This document shows positions 7,538-15,154 of a DNA stretch of 23,883 nt, piece by piece (positions within the stretch are counted from its first letter, which is position 1; every line of letters begins with the position of its first letter). Under the pieces are notes generated by a model that was not told the DNA's origin, did not search any database, and saw only the letters and a list, made by a program, of their open reading frames with translations. Made by a program: the position numbers and the translations under genes. This stretch comes from AEGEAN-183 sp964002385 (GTDB lineage: Bacteria > Pseudomonadota > Gammaproteobacteria > Magnimaribacterales > Magnimaribacteraceae). The stretch lies in contig CAXFFS010000012.1 in the NCBI GenBank assembly GCA_964002385.1, positions 1-23,883 of the forward strand. Direction: 5' to 3'.

Positions 7538-7733
7538 TAATAGTTAGAGGCGTCAATTTCTCCCCATGAAATACCTCCAAGTAAGACCCTCTAATTATTA
7601 AGCAGGATGCAGTTATCACCCTTTAATTAGCTGCAAGAGCTGAATTTCACTGCGTCCTGCCCTCTTTGGTAGATGGGCTTATAAAATTTTGGTTGGGCGC
7701 AGTAGAAAGTCCATTTACCACCAATTCCTTTTT
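7538..7733 (+). ncRNA. Putative structured RNA: three consecutive stem-loops in the spacer after tRNA-Pro
   Basis: Three long complementary pairs follow one another. Stem 1 (13 bp, one G-U) joins 7538-7550 and 7588-7600, with an inner hairpin ATTTC/GAAAT (7556-7560 and 7568-7572). Stem 2 (12 bp, one G-U) joins GCAGGATGCAGT (7602-7613) and ACTGCGTCCTGC (7649-7660), with an inner 8-bp stem AATTAGCT/AGCT-G-AATT capped by GCAAG. Stem 3 (14 bp, two G-U) joins 7667-7680 and 7707-7720. A TTTTT tract at 7729-7733 follows. G-U pairs suit folding on the plus strand, and a promoter-like sequence lies just upstream. I could not match it to 6S, SRP, tmRNA, RNase P or a riboswitch. It could also be a DNA palindromic element or the 3' region of the minus-strand gene. 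Confidence 0.45.
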
Positions 7734-9279
7734 AAATTCTAACTTCAATTAAAGATGGGCCCGGTTCTTTGACAGCAGTAGAAAATACCTTTCTAAAGTC
7801 TTCAACGGTTAGAGTAGTAAAAGATTCAACTCCCAAAGATTTTCCAAGAGAAGTCCAATTGATATCAGGATTTTCTAAAGAAAATAAAGACTGAGCTCGA
7901 TCTCCTGTTTGTAAAGCCCCCACTCTATCTAGTTCAACCTTTAATATAGCGTAAGCACGGTTTGAAAAAATAATATTTGTTACATTTAAACTTTCTCTAG
8001 CCTGAGTCCAGAGGGATTGAATGGTATACATAGCCCCTCCATCTCCGTGTAAGCAAACAACAGGTCTATCGGGACAGGCAATAGCTGCCCCTGTAGCTAA
8101 AGGTAAGCCTTGACCAATTGATCCTCCGGTTAGAGACAACCAGTCATGAGGCTTTGAATTCCATGTATTTGGGTAAACTGCAAATCCTGAAGTCGCAGCT
8201 TCATCTGAGACTATGGCTTCCTCAGGGAGGAGTTCTCCTATTAATGAACCGACATGAGCTGGGTTCAATTCTCCATTTAAAGGGGATGGGTTGGTTGGCG
8301 AAGGTAAGAATTCCTCTGATATTTCATTTGCATTGAGCATCTCACATAAGGACTCTAGGGCTTTTCTACCATCTTGTTCATATGTGGCTAATTGCACTAG
8401 ATTTGAATTCTCTGGTGAGAGGTAACTTTTTTTATCAGGATAAGCAAAAAAGGAAACCGGAGGTTTTGAACCCACAAAGACTATACTTTCAATTCCCATA
8501 AGGAAGTCTTCTGCCATTTCAGAAAAATAAGGCAATGGTTCTACCACAGGAATAGACTGACCTCTTCTTTGCCTTTTTCTAAAAGTTTCAGTTCCTAATC
8601 TTGCTCCTGTCTTAGTTGCTATTTTTGCAGCCATATTTAAAGACTCTTCATCAAGAAATTCTCCTCCAAGAAATAACATACAGTTACTTTTATCTGTCAA
8701 AACTTTATAAGCTTCTTTTAAAATATTTTCATCGATATCTTCAGGTCCTTTGCTATTTAGTATTTCTCCACTCTTATCAGTTTCACTCCAAGCACAATCA
8801 GCAGGAACAATTAGAGTTGCAATCTTTCCGGGAAAATTATGCGCTGCTTGCCATGCTCTGGCTCCGCCAGCAGGAAGTTCGTCAGGACTTTTAACTCTTT
8901 CAACCCAGTCGGAACTAGATTTTGCCAAGCCATCTAGATCAGACGTTAGTGGTGCATCGTATTTGAGGTGATATGTAGCGTGATCTCCGACTATATTTAT
9001 CATGGGAGATCTTGCCTTTTTAGCATTATGGATATTAGCAAATCCATTACCTAAACCAGGACCTAAATGGAGAAGATTAGCAGCAGCCTTCCCTGACATT
9101 CTAGCGTAGCCATCTGCAGCTCCTGTTACTACTCCTTCAAATAAACCCAGTACGGGTCTAATTTGAGGGTAGTGATCGACTGCTGCTACTAAATGCATTT
9201 CAGAGGTACCAGGATTGGCAAAAACAACCTCTAAGCCATTATCTACAAGTGTTTTAAGAAGCGCATCAGCAGCATTCAT
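7732..9279 (-). CDS. ThDP-dependent enzyme, acetolactate synthase large subunit-like (IlvX type)
   Basis: This belongs to the thiamine diphosphate family that includes acetolactate synthase and benzoylformate decarboxylase. The 515 residues hold the N-terminal PYR domain with NPGTSEMH and the cofactor-activating Glu48 (LGLFEGVVTGAADGYARM), a central domain (about 185-330), and the C-terminal PP domain with GDG at 412-414 running to Asn440, the Mg-ThDP motif. Its length and the motifs HLGPGLGNG, VVGDHATYH-like and SFFAYP resemble mycobacterial IlvX as I recall it. It is shorter than true IlvB (about 560-570), and no small regulatory subunit gene (ilvN/ilvH) is nearby, so branched-chain amino acid synthesis is unlikely. 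A 2-oxoacid decarboxylase or lyase in catabolism is plausible; the substrate is unknown. AAGGA lies seven bases before the ATG. It is divergent from the thioesterase gene. Confidence 0.85.
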   Translation of the reverse strand: MNAADALLKTLVDNGLEVVFANPGTSEMHLVAAVDHYPQIRPVLGLFEGVVTGAADGYARMSGKAAANLLHLGPGLGNGFANIHNAKKARSPMINIVGDHATYHLKYDAPLTSDLDGLAKSSSDWVERVKSPDELPAGGARAWQAAHNFPGKIATLIVPADCAWSETDKSGEILNSKGPEDIDENILKEAYKVLTDKSNCMLFLGGEFLDEESLNMAAKIATKTGARLGTETFRKRQRRGQSIPVVEPLPYFSEMAEDFLMGIESIVFVGSKPPVSFFAYPDKKSYLSPENSNLVQLATYEQDGRKALESLCEMLNANEISEEFLPSPTNPSPLNGELNPAHVGSLIGELLPEEAIVSDEAATSGFAVYPNTWNSKPHDWLSLTGGSIGQGLPLATGAAIACPDRPVVCLHGDGGAMYTIQSLWTQARESLNVTNIIFSNRAYAILKVELDRVGALQTGDRAQSLFSLENPDINWTSLGKSLGVESFTTLTVEDFRKVFSTAVKEPGPSLIEVRI

Positions 9280-9342
9280 TGATTTATCCTTAATTACTAA
9301 TAGTTTAGACTTATTTCCTTAAAACTTAAAAGGACAGTTTAC

Positions 9343-9762
9343 ATGAGTGATAAAGATAAATTAGAAATGCTTCTTTCTCATCAAGCTCCATGCATCAAAA
9401 CTTTAGGAGGCAGGGCAATTAAGTTCCAGTCTGAGCCACCTGTACTTGAAATGGAGTTTGAAGCGGTACCCGAATTTTGTCACTCAGACAATCAAGTGGT
9501 GCAGGGAGGATTTGTCACCGGAATGTTGGATGCTCCGATGGCTCATCTTTTAATTGCTTTATTAGAGTCAAAGTTTAATCCTATGACTTTGGACATCAAT
9601 GTGAGTTTCTTAGGTCCTTCACATCCAGGTAAGCTTAATTGCCATGCCAGAGTTTTGAAATTAGGCAAGACAATTGTTTACTTAGCTAGCGAGCTTTATC
9701 AAAAAGAAAGACTAGTAGCTACTGCCACTTCAACTGTAAAACTGGTTCCTGTATCTAGTTAG
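9343..9762 (+). CDS. PaaI-family hotdog-fold thioesterase
   Basis: A single hotdog domain of 139 residues, the usual size for PaaI/YbgC-type acyl-CoA thioesterases, which hydrolyse CoA thioesters in the cytosol. The hotdog helix region FCHSDNQVVQGGFVTGMLDAPMAHLL (about residues 45-70) carries the VxGGxxxxxxD pattern, followed by the strands MTLDINVSFLGPSHPGKLNCHARVLKLGKT. An AAAGGA site precedes the ATG. It is transcribed away from the IlvX-like gene across a 63-base spacer and ends two bases from the convergent acyl-CoA dehydrogenase gene. The neighbouring acyl-CoA enzymes suggest release or proofreading of acyl-CoA intermediates; the exact substrate is not predictable. Confidence 0.85.
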   Translation: MSDKDKLEMLLSHQAPCIKTLGGRAIKFQSEPPVLEMEFEAVPEFCHSDNQVVQGGFVTGMLDAPMAHLLIALLESKFNPMTLDINVSFLGPSHPGKLNCHARVLKLGKTIVYLASELYQKERLVATATSTVKLVPVSS

Positions 9763-9764
9763 TC

Positions 9765-10985
9765 TTAAACACCAAAATCCCAAGAAAGACCATCGTGGTA
9801 CTTCTTAAGAATTTCTTTTGCTATCAGTATTCTATGAACTTCATCAGGACCATCAGCTAATCTTAGAGTCCTAAACCCTTGGAACATTCCAGCAAGAGGA
9901 AGATCACTGGAAACTCCTCTCCAGCCATGCATTTGTATTGCTCTGTCAACAACTCTACTACCTGCCTCAGGAACAAAAACCTTAATCGCTGAAATATCAA
10001 CCCTTGAATTACCGTCTTTATCCATAACCTCTGCACAATGTATGGTCATCAGTCTTGCAGCCTGGATATCAATATATGAGTCTGCAATGAAACCTTGCAT
10101 GAATTGTTTTGTCTCTAACTTTCCTCCATGGACTTCTCTTTCTGTGGAATACCTAACCATGATGTCAAAAGCTCTCCACATTTGCCCAATGGTATTCATG
10201 CAGTGATAGACTCTTCCTGCTCCCAATCTATCTTGAGCAGCTTGGTGACCGGATCCTCTTGCACCTAGAGCATTTTCAACTGGCACTCTAACGTCCTTGT
10301 ATTTTATTTCCATGTGATCCCCACCTGTGTGACCCCATATAGGGACTGATCTGATTCTGTCTAAACCGGGAGTGTCTGTAGGCACAATAATTTGAGTCAT
10401 TTTCATATTGGCATTACCCGAATCATCGTCATCTTCCTCCGTTCTGCACATCACAACTAAAAAATCAGCTCTTTGTCCATTTGAGGTCATGATCTTATGA
10501 CCATTAATTACCCATTCGTCTCCATCCCTTACAGCAGTTGTTTGCAGTGACCTTGGATCAGAGCCTGGTGCGTCTGGTTCAGTCATAGAAAAGCCTGATT
10601 CCATTTCTTGGTTGATCAATGGGATAAGCCATTTTTTCTTTTGTTCTTCTGTTCCGTATTTAACCAGGATCTTTTGGTTCCCTGAATTGGGAGCAATTAC
10701 ACCAAATAATCTATTTCCAAGAGGTGACCAGGCTAAGATTTCATTCATATAAGCGTGAGTTAAGAAGCCGTTGCCCATGCCTCCATATTCTTCAGGCAGA
10801 TGAGGGGCCCATAGACCTTGTTTTTTAACTTCTTTTCTAATTTCTTTTCTTATCTTTGCAGATTTTTCCCCACCGGAGTAGATGACTTTTTCATTGGGAA
10901 TGATTCGATTACCTACTATGTCAGCTGTTCGAAGCCTGATGTCATTAATTTCCTCAGAAAGGGTTGGTATAGGCGCAATTTGCAT
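9765..10985 (-). CDS. Acyl-CoA dehydrogenase family protein (ACAD10/11-like)
   Basis: This FAD flavoprotein of 406 residues would oxidise an acyl-CoA at C2-C3 and pass electrons to ETF. It shows an N-terminal helical domain (LWAPHLPEEYGGMGNGFL), the FAD/substrate strand MTEPDAPGSDPRSLQTTA, DEWVINGHKIMTSNGQRADF, and the C-terminal helical domain with VVDRAIQMHGWRGVSSDLPL and RLADGPDEVHRILIAKE. At the place of the classical catalytic glutamate (YEGT in MCAD) it has Asp378 in ADGPDEVH, the pattern found in the ACAD10/11 and related group. A strong AAAGGAG site precedes the ATG. It diverges from the carboxyltransferase gene and converges with the thioesterase. A role in branched, hydroxylated or aromatic-derived acyl-CoA breakdown is an inference. 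Confidence 0.9.
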   Translation of the reverse strand: MQIAPIPTLSEEINDIRLRTADIVGNRIIPNEKVIYSGGEKSAKIRKEIRKEVKKQGLWAPHLPEEYGGMGNGFLTHAYMNEILAWSPLGNRLFGVIAPNSGNQKILVKYGTEEQKKKWLIPLINQEMESGFSMTEPDAPGSDPRSLQTTAVRDGDEWVINGHKIMTSNGQRADFLVVMCRTEEDDDDSGNANMKMTQIIVPTDTPGLDRIRSVPIWGHTGGDHMEIKYKDVRVPVENALGARGSGHQAAQDRLGAGRVYHCMNTIGQMWRAFDIMVRYSTEREVHGGKLETKQFMQGFIADSYIDIQAARLMTIHCAEVMDKDGNSRVDISAIKVFVPEAGSRVVDRAIQMHGWRGVSSDLPLAGMFQGFRTLRLADGPDEVHRILIAKEILKKYHDGLSWDFGV

Positions 10986-11033
10986 AACTTTTTCTCCTTT
11001 AATCTATGAACTAATGTACGAAACTAATGCAAT

Positions 11034-11052
11034 GCTTGCAAGCTTTTAAAAG
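11034..11052. promoter_or_regulatory. Two abutting palindromes in a divergent promoter region
   Basis: The 99-base gap between the divergent acyl-CoA dehydrogenase and carboxyltransferase genes holds GCTTGCAAGC (11034-11043), a perfect 10-bp palindrome, directly joined to CTTTTAAAAG (11043-11052), another perfect 10-bp palindrome sharing one base. A TATAGT -10-like box for the plus-strand gene follows at 11061-11066. The layout fits an operator for a dimeric repressor of both genes, but no cognate regulator is encoded nearby. Confidence 0.35.
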
Positions 11053-11084
11053 TATGAGAATATAGTGACTTCAAAGGACTAGTT

Positions 11085-12644
11085 GTGAGTTGGGAAAAAG
11101 ATCTAGAAGAATTAAAAAAACGCGCTGAGCTTGCCAAAGAAATGGGAGGCATTGAACGCATAGCCAAACACTATGCTAGAGGTCGTCTTACAGTAAGGGA
11201 ACGAATCGATCAGCTATTGGATAAAGACTCTTTTCATGAAACCGGGGAGATAACTGGAAAGGTAACTTATGATGAAAATGGAGAAATCCAAGAATTTGTC
11301 CCTGCAAACTTTGTATTTGGAAGAGGTAAGGTCGATGAAAGAGAAGTTGTTGTTGCTGGTGATGATTTTACTGTCAGGGGAGGGGCCGCTGATGCTCGAA
11401 TAGGCAATAAGTCTTTGTACAGTTTAAAGCTCGCTGAACACTTGCGACTCCCTTTAATAAATCTTGTTGATGGCAGTGGTGGCGGAGGAAGTGTAAAAAC
11501 TCTTGAGACCATGGGTGCGACTTATGTTCCTGGATTACCAAGCTGGCAAAATATAGTTAGATTGTTGAGCATGGTCCCTGTAGTTGGTGCGTGCATGGGA
11601 TCAGTAGCGGGTTTAGGCTCTGCACGTGTAGTTGCTTCTCATTTTTCAATAATGGTTAAAGGCAGTGCTCAAATGTTTGTTGCTGGGCCTCCGGTTGTGG
11701 AAAGGGCCTTTGGGGTAAAAATGGAAAGAGAAGAGCTCGGAGGTAGTGATATTCATACCAAAACAGCAGGGGCAGTGGACAATGAAGCTGTAAGTGAAGA
11801 AGATGCTTTTAAACAAATACAAACTTTCCTTTCATTCATGCCTTCAAGCGTCTGGGAAGTTCCTCCCCGAAAGGAAAATGATGACCCAACTGACAGAAAG
11901 GAAGAAAAGTTAATATCAATCATACCTAGAGACAGAAAGGCCCCTTATGAGGTAAGAGAAATAATTGATTTAGTGTTGGATAAGGGAAGTTTTTTTGAAA
12001 TAGGTGCTGGGTATGGGAAATCTTTAGTGACAGGGCTGGCAAGATTGTCCGGATACCCGGTAGGTATTATAGGTAATGATTGTAACTATGATGGTGGTGC
12101 CGTAACAGCTAAGGCATCTGAAAAAATGACTAGATTTGTAGATGTTTGCGATACCTTTAACATTCCCGTAGTTAACTTTGTTGATAATCCAGGTTTTTTA
12201 ATTGGTCTTCAAGCGGAGGAATCTGGTGTTATACGTCATGGTGTAAGGGCCCTTTACAGCGTATGGCAAGCTTCGGTTCCTTGGGTATCTGTAATCATAA
12301 GACGAGTTTTTGGAGTAGCTGGTGGTGGACATGGTAATTCAGATCAACTCAATCTGCGCTACGCTTGGCCCTCAGGGGATTGGGGTTCTCTGCCGATAGA
12401 AGGTGGGGTTATGGCTGCTTATAAAAGGGATATAGAGGCAAGCCCCGATCCAGCTGCAAGGCAAAAAGAAATAGAAGACTCATTAGATGAAGTCAGATCA
12501 CCTTATAGGACAGCAGAGATGTTTGGCATCGAAGAAATTATCGACCCCAGGGATACAAGGCCGTTACTATGTGATTGGGTAGAGACTGCTTATAAGAATT
12601 TACCTCAGAATCTAGGCATAAAAGAAAGGACCATGAGACCTTAA
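11085..12644 (+). CDS. Acyl-CoA carboxylase carboxyltransferase (beta) subunit
   Basis: This subunit transfers CO2 from carboxybiotin to an acyl-CoA, as in propionyl-, methylcrotonyl- or geranyl-CoA carboxylases. The 519 residues form two crotonase-like halves: the N-terminal half with RLTVRERIDQLLD, AGDDFTVRGGA and LVDGSGGGGSVKT (residues 127-139), and the C-terminal half with VDNPGFLIGLQAEESGVIRHG (366-386) and FGVAGGGHGNSD (409-420). The glycine-rich SGGGGS replaces the SGGAR-like loop of classical PccB, so the acyl group is uncertain. No biotin carboxylase or biotin carrier gene is in the window; the partner must be elsewhere. The start is a GTG six bases after AAAGGA. The esterase gene follows after 25 bases, suggesting an operon. 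Confidence 0.9.
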   Translation: MSWEKDLEELKKRAELAKEMGGIERIAKHYARGRLTVRERIDQLLDKDSFHETGEITGKVTYDENGEIQEFVPANFVFGRGKVDEREVVVAGDDFTVRGGAADARIGNKSLYSLKLAEHLRLPLINLVDGSGGGGSVKTLETMGATYVPGLPSWQNIVRLLSMVPVVGACMGSVAGLGSARVVASHFSIMVKGSAQMFVAGPPVVERAFGVKMEREELGGSDIHTKTAGAVDNEAVSEEDAFKQIQTFLSFMPSSVWEVPPRKENDDPTDRKEEKLISIIPRDRKAPYEVREIIDLVLDKGSFFEIGAGYGKSLVTGLARLSGYPVGIIGNDCNYDGGAVTAKASEKMTRFVDVCDTFNIPVVNFVDNPGFLIGLQAEESGVIRHGVRALYSVWQASVPWVSVIIRRVFGVAGGGHGNSDQLNLRYAWPSGDWGSLPIEGGVMAAYKRDIEASPDPAARQKEIEDSLDEVRSPYRTAEMFGIEEIIDPRDTRPLLCDWVETAYKNLPQNLGIKERTMRP

Positions 12645-12669
12645 TCGGTTTCATAAAATAAGGAGCGCA

Positions 12670-14535
12670 ATGAAAAGAATACATCTATTATTAATTTTAG
12701 GAATTTTAATGTCCTTTGGCTGCAGTAAAGGTTTAGACGAAAACTCTGTAAGAACTACAGCTCAAGGGGAGGTGATAGGTTTCAAAGAAGATGAAACTTT
12801 CGCTTGGAGGGGTATTCCTTTTGCTCAACCTCCCGTCGATGAATTAAGGTGGAAAGCTCCAAGACCACCGGAGTCTTTTCTATCAAGATTTGAAGCCAAA
12901 GAGTTCTCTCAAGAATGTTTTCAGCCTCAAGGAATAATGACAGGTGGAGAAGGCGGCTGGACTGGTTCAGAGGATTGTCTCTATTTAAACATTTGGTCTC
13001 CTGCTTGGTCACCCCAAGAATTAGCTGAAAAAAAAGTGCCAGTAATGATGTGGATACATGGGGGAGGAAATATTTTCGGTTCTGCAAATACTTATTATCC
13101 CAGTCACATGGTCACTGATCATGAAGTAATTGTCGTAACGGTTAATTACAGAATGTCTAATTTAGGATGGTTTCGGCATGCCGCCTTAAGACAAGAAGGA
13201 TCAACTTTGGAAGATGCTTCAGGGAGTTTCGGAACACTAGATAATATTATGGCGCTTCGCTGGATTAGAGAAAATATTTCAGCTTTTGGAGGTGATGTTA
13301 ACAATGTGACCATCTATGGGGAGTCTGCAGGAGGGCATAATGTTACTGCACTCTACGCCTCTCCCTTAGCTTCAGGTTTATTTCATAAAGCAATTGTTCA
13401 GAGTGGAATTGTCTCTCATTCCAAGACCGAAGATGCTGAAGCTTATTATCCTGAAGATGGAACTTCGGGAATAACCAGCTCTAAAGAAGTCATTAATAGA
13501 CTTTTAGTTAATGAAGAGAAGGCAGATGACCTAGAGGAAGCTAAAGAACTACAAAATAACATGTCCTTAGAAGAGACGGAGACATATCTCAGAAGTGCGA
13601 CACCCGAAGATCTATTAACTGCCTATGGAGAGGCAAGACCCAAAAGAGGAGGGATGACAAGGGTTTTTAATGACGGACATGTTTTGGGGAGAAAAGGAAT
13701 TTATGAATCTTTAACCAATGATCAGATGCCTAGAGTACCTATCATTTTAGGTACTAATCGATACGAATCTAAGCTCTTCAACATGAGGAATCCTAAATTC
13801 GTTCGATGGGGAGAAGGGGAAGGATTGTTAGCTAGAGTTTTTTCTTGGGTAGGTATGGATGAATTGCCTTTAGAAATAATGAGGCCTGACTTCTATAACG
13901 CTGTTAATCAATATTCTTCTGATTCTTGGAAAGAAAGAGCGGCGGATACTCCCGCTAGACAGCTGGTAGCATCTGGCCATAGAGAAACTTTCGTCTACAG
14001 GTTTGATTGGGATGATTTGCCTGTTATACAAGGAGTAGATTTTGGAGTTTTAGCAGGTGCTGCACATGCTTTAGAGATACTCTTCCTGTTCCCGGCAGCT
14101 TTTGATAATTTCGTCATTAAGAACATAGTTATCAAAGATTCTTACGAAGGAGCAAAAAAATTATCAGACCAGATGATGTCTTATTGGGCCGAGTTTGCTT
14201 ACACAGGGGATCCAGGAAAAGGCAGATCCAATGATCTGCCGCAATGGAAGGCTTGGTCTGATACAGACAAGTATATGATTCTAGATTCCGAGGAAGACCA
14301 AGGTCTGGTAATGGTAGGCAGTGAAGTAACCGTCAATTCTATATTTAATGAACTGACAACAGACGAAAGGTTTACGACAGATGAAAAATGCCAATCACTT
14401 TTTGGTATGTCATATAGTAGCGACGAATTTCCTATTGAACTATTTAATGGTTATGCTGATGGCTACTGCCTGACTCTTGATTATTCAGAGTTTTTAGAAA
14501 TAATGGATCAAGAAGAAGGAGACGACGATGACTAA
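12670..14535 (+). CDS. Type-B carboxylesterase, predicted lipoprotein
   Basis: A 621-residue alpha/beta-hydrolase of the cholinesterase/para-nitrobenzyl esterase family. Residues 1-18 (MKRIHLLLILGILMSFGC) form a signal peptide ending in a lipobox-like SFGC, so Cys18 is probably lipidated and the enzyme anchored in the cell envelope. The oxyanion loop is HGGG (130-133), the nucleophile Ser219 in GESAGG, the likely acid Glu366 in GTNRYES, and the His466 in GAAHALE. Cys83 and Cys103 (ECFQP, EDCLYLNIWSP) match the conserved N-terminal disulfide. It ends in an acidic EEGDDDD tail. AAGGAG precedes the ATG. It overlaps the next gene by eight bases. It probably cleaves external or periplasmic esters to feed the surrounding catabolic enzymes. 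Confidence 0.92.
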   Translation: MKRIHLLLILGILMSFGCSKGLDENSVRTTAQGEVIGFKEDETFAWRGIPFAQPPVDELRWKAPRPPESFLSRFEAKEFSQECFQPQGIMTGGEGGWTGSEDCLYLNIWSPAWSPQELAEKKVPVMMWIHGGGNIFGSANTYYPSHMVTDHEVIVVTVNYRMSNLGWFRHAALRQEGSTLEDASGSFGTLDNIMALRWIRENISAFGGDVNNVTIYGESAGGHNVTALYASPLASGLFHKAIVQSGIVSHSKTEDAEAYYPEDGTSGITSSKEVINRLLVNEEKADDLEEAKELQNNMSLEETETYLRSATPEDLLTAYGEARPKRGGMTRVFNDGHVLGRKGIYESLTNDQMPRVPIILGTNRYESKLFNMRNPKFVRWGEGEGLLARVFSWVGMDELPLEIMRPDFYNAVNQYSSDSWKERAADTPARQLVASGHRETFVYRFDWDDLPVIQGVDFGVLAGAAHALEILFLFPAAFDNFVIKNIVIKDSYEGAKKLSDQMMSYWAEFAYTGDPGKGRSNDLPQWKAWSDTDKYMILDSEEDQGLVMVGSEVTVNSIFNELTTDERFTTDEKCQSLFGMSYSSDEFPIELFNGYADGYCLTLDYSEFLEIMDQEEGDDDD

Positions 14536-15130
14536 AACTGTAGATTTTTATTTTGATTTTGCCAGTCCCAATGCTTATTTAAGCCATCAAGTGGTTTCAG
14601 GGATAGAAGAAAGAACGGGGACAAAGTTTAATTATATTCCGGTTTTACTAGGAGGGATTTTCAAAGCAACCAACAATAAGCCTCCTATGGAAGCCTTTTT
14701 TGGCATTCTCAATAAGAATGAATATCAATCAGTTGAAATGAAACGTTTCCAAGAAAGACATGGAATTGATAAATTTAAAATGAATCCACATTTTCCAGTC
14801 ATGTCTTTACAGATAATCCGAGGAGCTGTTGGAGCTCAACAGGATGGATATTTAGATAAATATATTGATGAAGTTCTAAAGCATATGTGGGAAGAACCAA
14901 AAAAGATGGATGATCCTGAAGTGATCAAGGAGGCCTTCACCGAATCGGGTTTTGATGCCGACAGATTGATGAATCAAATGCAAGATCCAGACATAAAAGC
15001 TCAACTAATCGAAAACACAGAGAATGCTGTCAAAAGAGGAACTTTCGGTATACCTACCTTCTTTGTCGGAGATGATATCTATTTTGGTAAGGACACTCTT
15101 TGGCAAGTAGAAGAAGCTCTGGCCAAATAA
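14528..15130 (+). CDS. DsbA-like 2-hydroxychromene-2-carboxylate isomerase / kappa-class GST family protein
   Basis: A 200-residue thioredoxin-fold protein of the HCCA isomerase and kappa-GST family. The start VDFYFDFASPNAYLSH carries the conserved Ser13 that contacts glutathione in place of a DsbA CxxC, the middle is helical, and GTFGIPTFFVGDDIYFGKDTL holds the cis-proline Pro176. NahD-type members isomerise 2-hydroxychromene-2-carboxylate in naphthalene breakdown using glutathione. Many homologues are of unknown function, so an aromatic role is possible but not shown. Its ATG lies within the end of the esterase gene (ATGACTAA), implying coupled translation. It converges on the aldolase-family gene 17 bases away. 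Confidence 0.85.
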   Translation: MTKTVDFYFDFASPNAYLSHQVVSGIEERTGTKFNYIPVLLGGIFKATNNKPPMEAFFGILNKNEYQSVEMKRFQERHGIDKFKMNPHFPVMSLQIIRGAVGAQQDGYLDKYIDEVLKHMWEEPKKMDDPEVIKEAFTESGFDADRLMNQMQDPDIKAQLIENTENAVKRGTFGIPTFFVGDDIYFGKDTLWQVEEALAK

Positions 15131-15154
15131 AAACTTAGACTAAAAAACTAGTTT
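15131..15154 (-). terminator. Weak intrinsic terminator for the aldolase-family gene
   Basis: On the minus strand AAACTAG (15154-15148) can pair with CTAAGTTT (15138-15131, one bulged base) around a T-rich loop, followed by TTATTT. The stop codon TAG is part of the stem. The stem is A/T-rich and so weak; it sits in the 17-base gap between two convergent genes, where a terminator is expected. Confidence 0.35.

Noticed and set aside
7691..7710. GGGCGCAGTAG as a tRNA remnant or att copy of the tRNA-Pro gene
   Set aside because: Only eight bases (GGCGCAGT) match the tRNA D-arm; there is no match to the tRNA 3' end that islands normally duplicate.
7538..7733. The structured spacer as 6S RNA, RNase P RNA, SRP RNA or tmRNA
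   Set aside because: The length is near that of 6S, but the fold is three separate hairpins rather than one long irregular hairpin, and none of the conserved sequence blocks of these RNAs could be found.
8118..8971. Plus-strand open frames of 72-92 codons inside the IlvX-like gene
   Set aside because: They lie antisense to a strongly supported ThDP enzyme, have no family resemblance and arise from codon composition.
12782..13087. A 101-codon minus-strand frame in the esterase gene
   Set aside because: It is antisense to the conserved N-terminal esterase region and has no recognisable motif.
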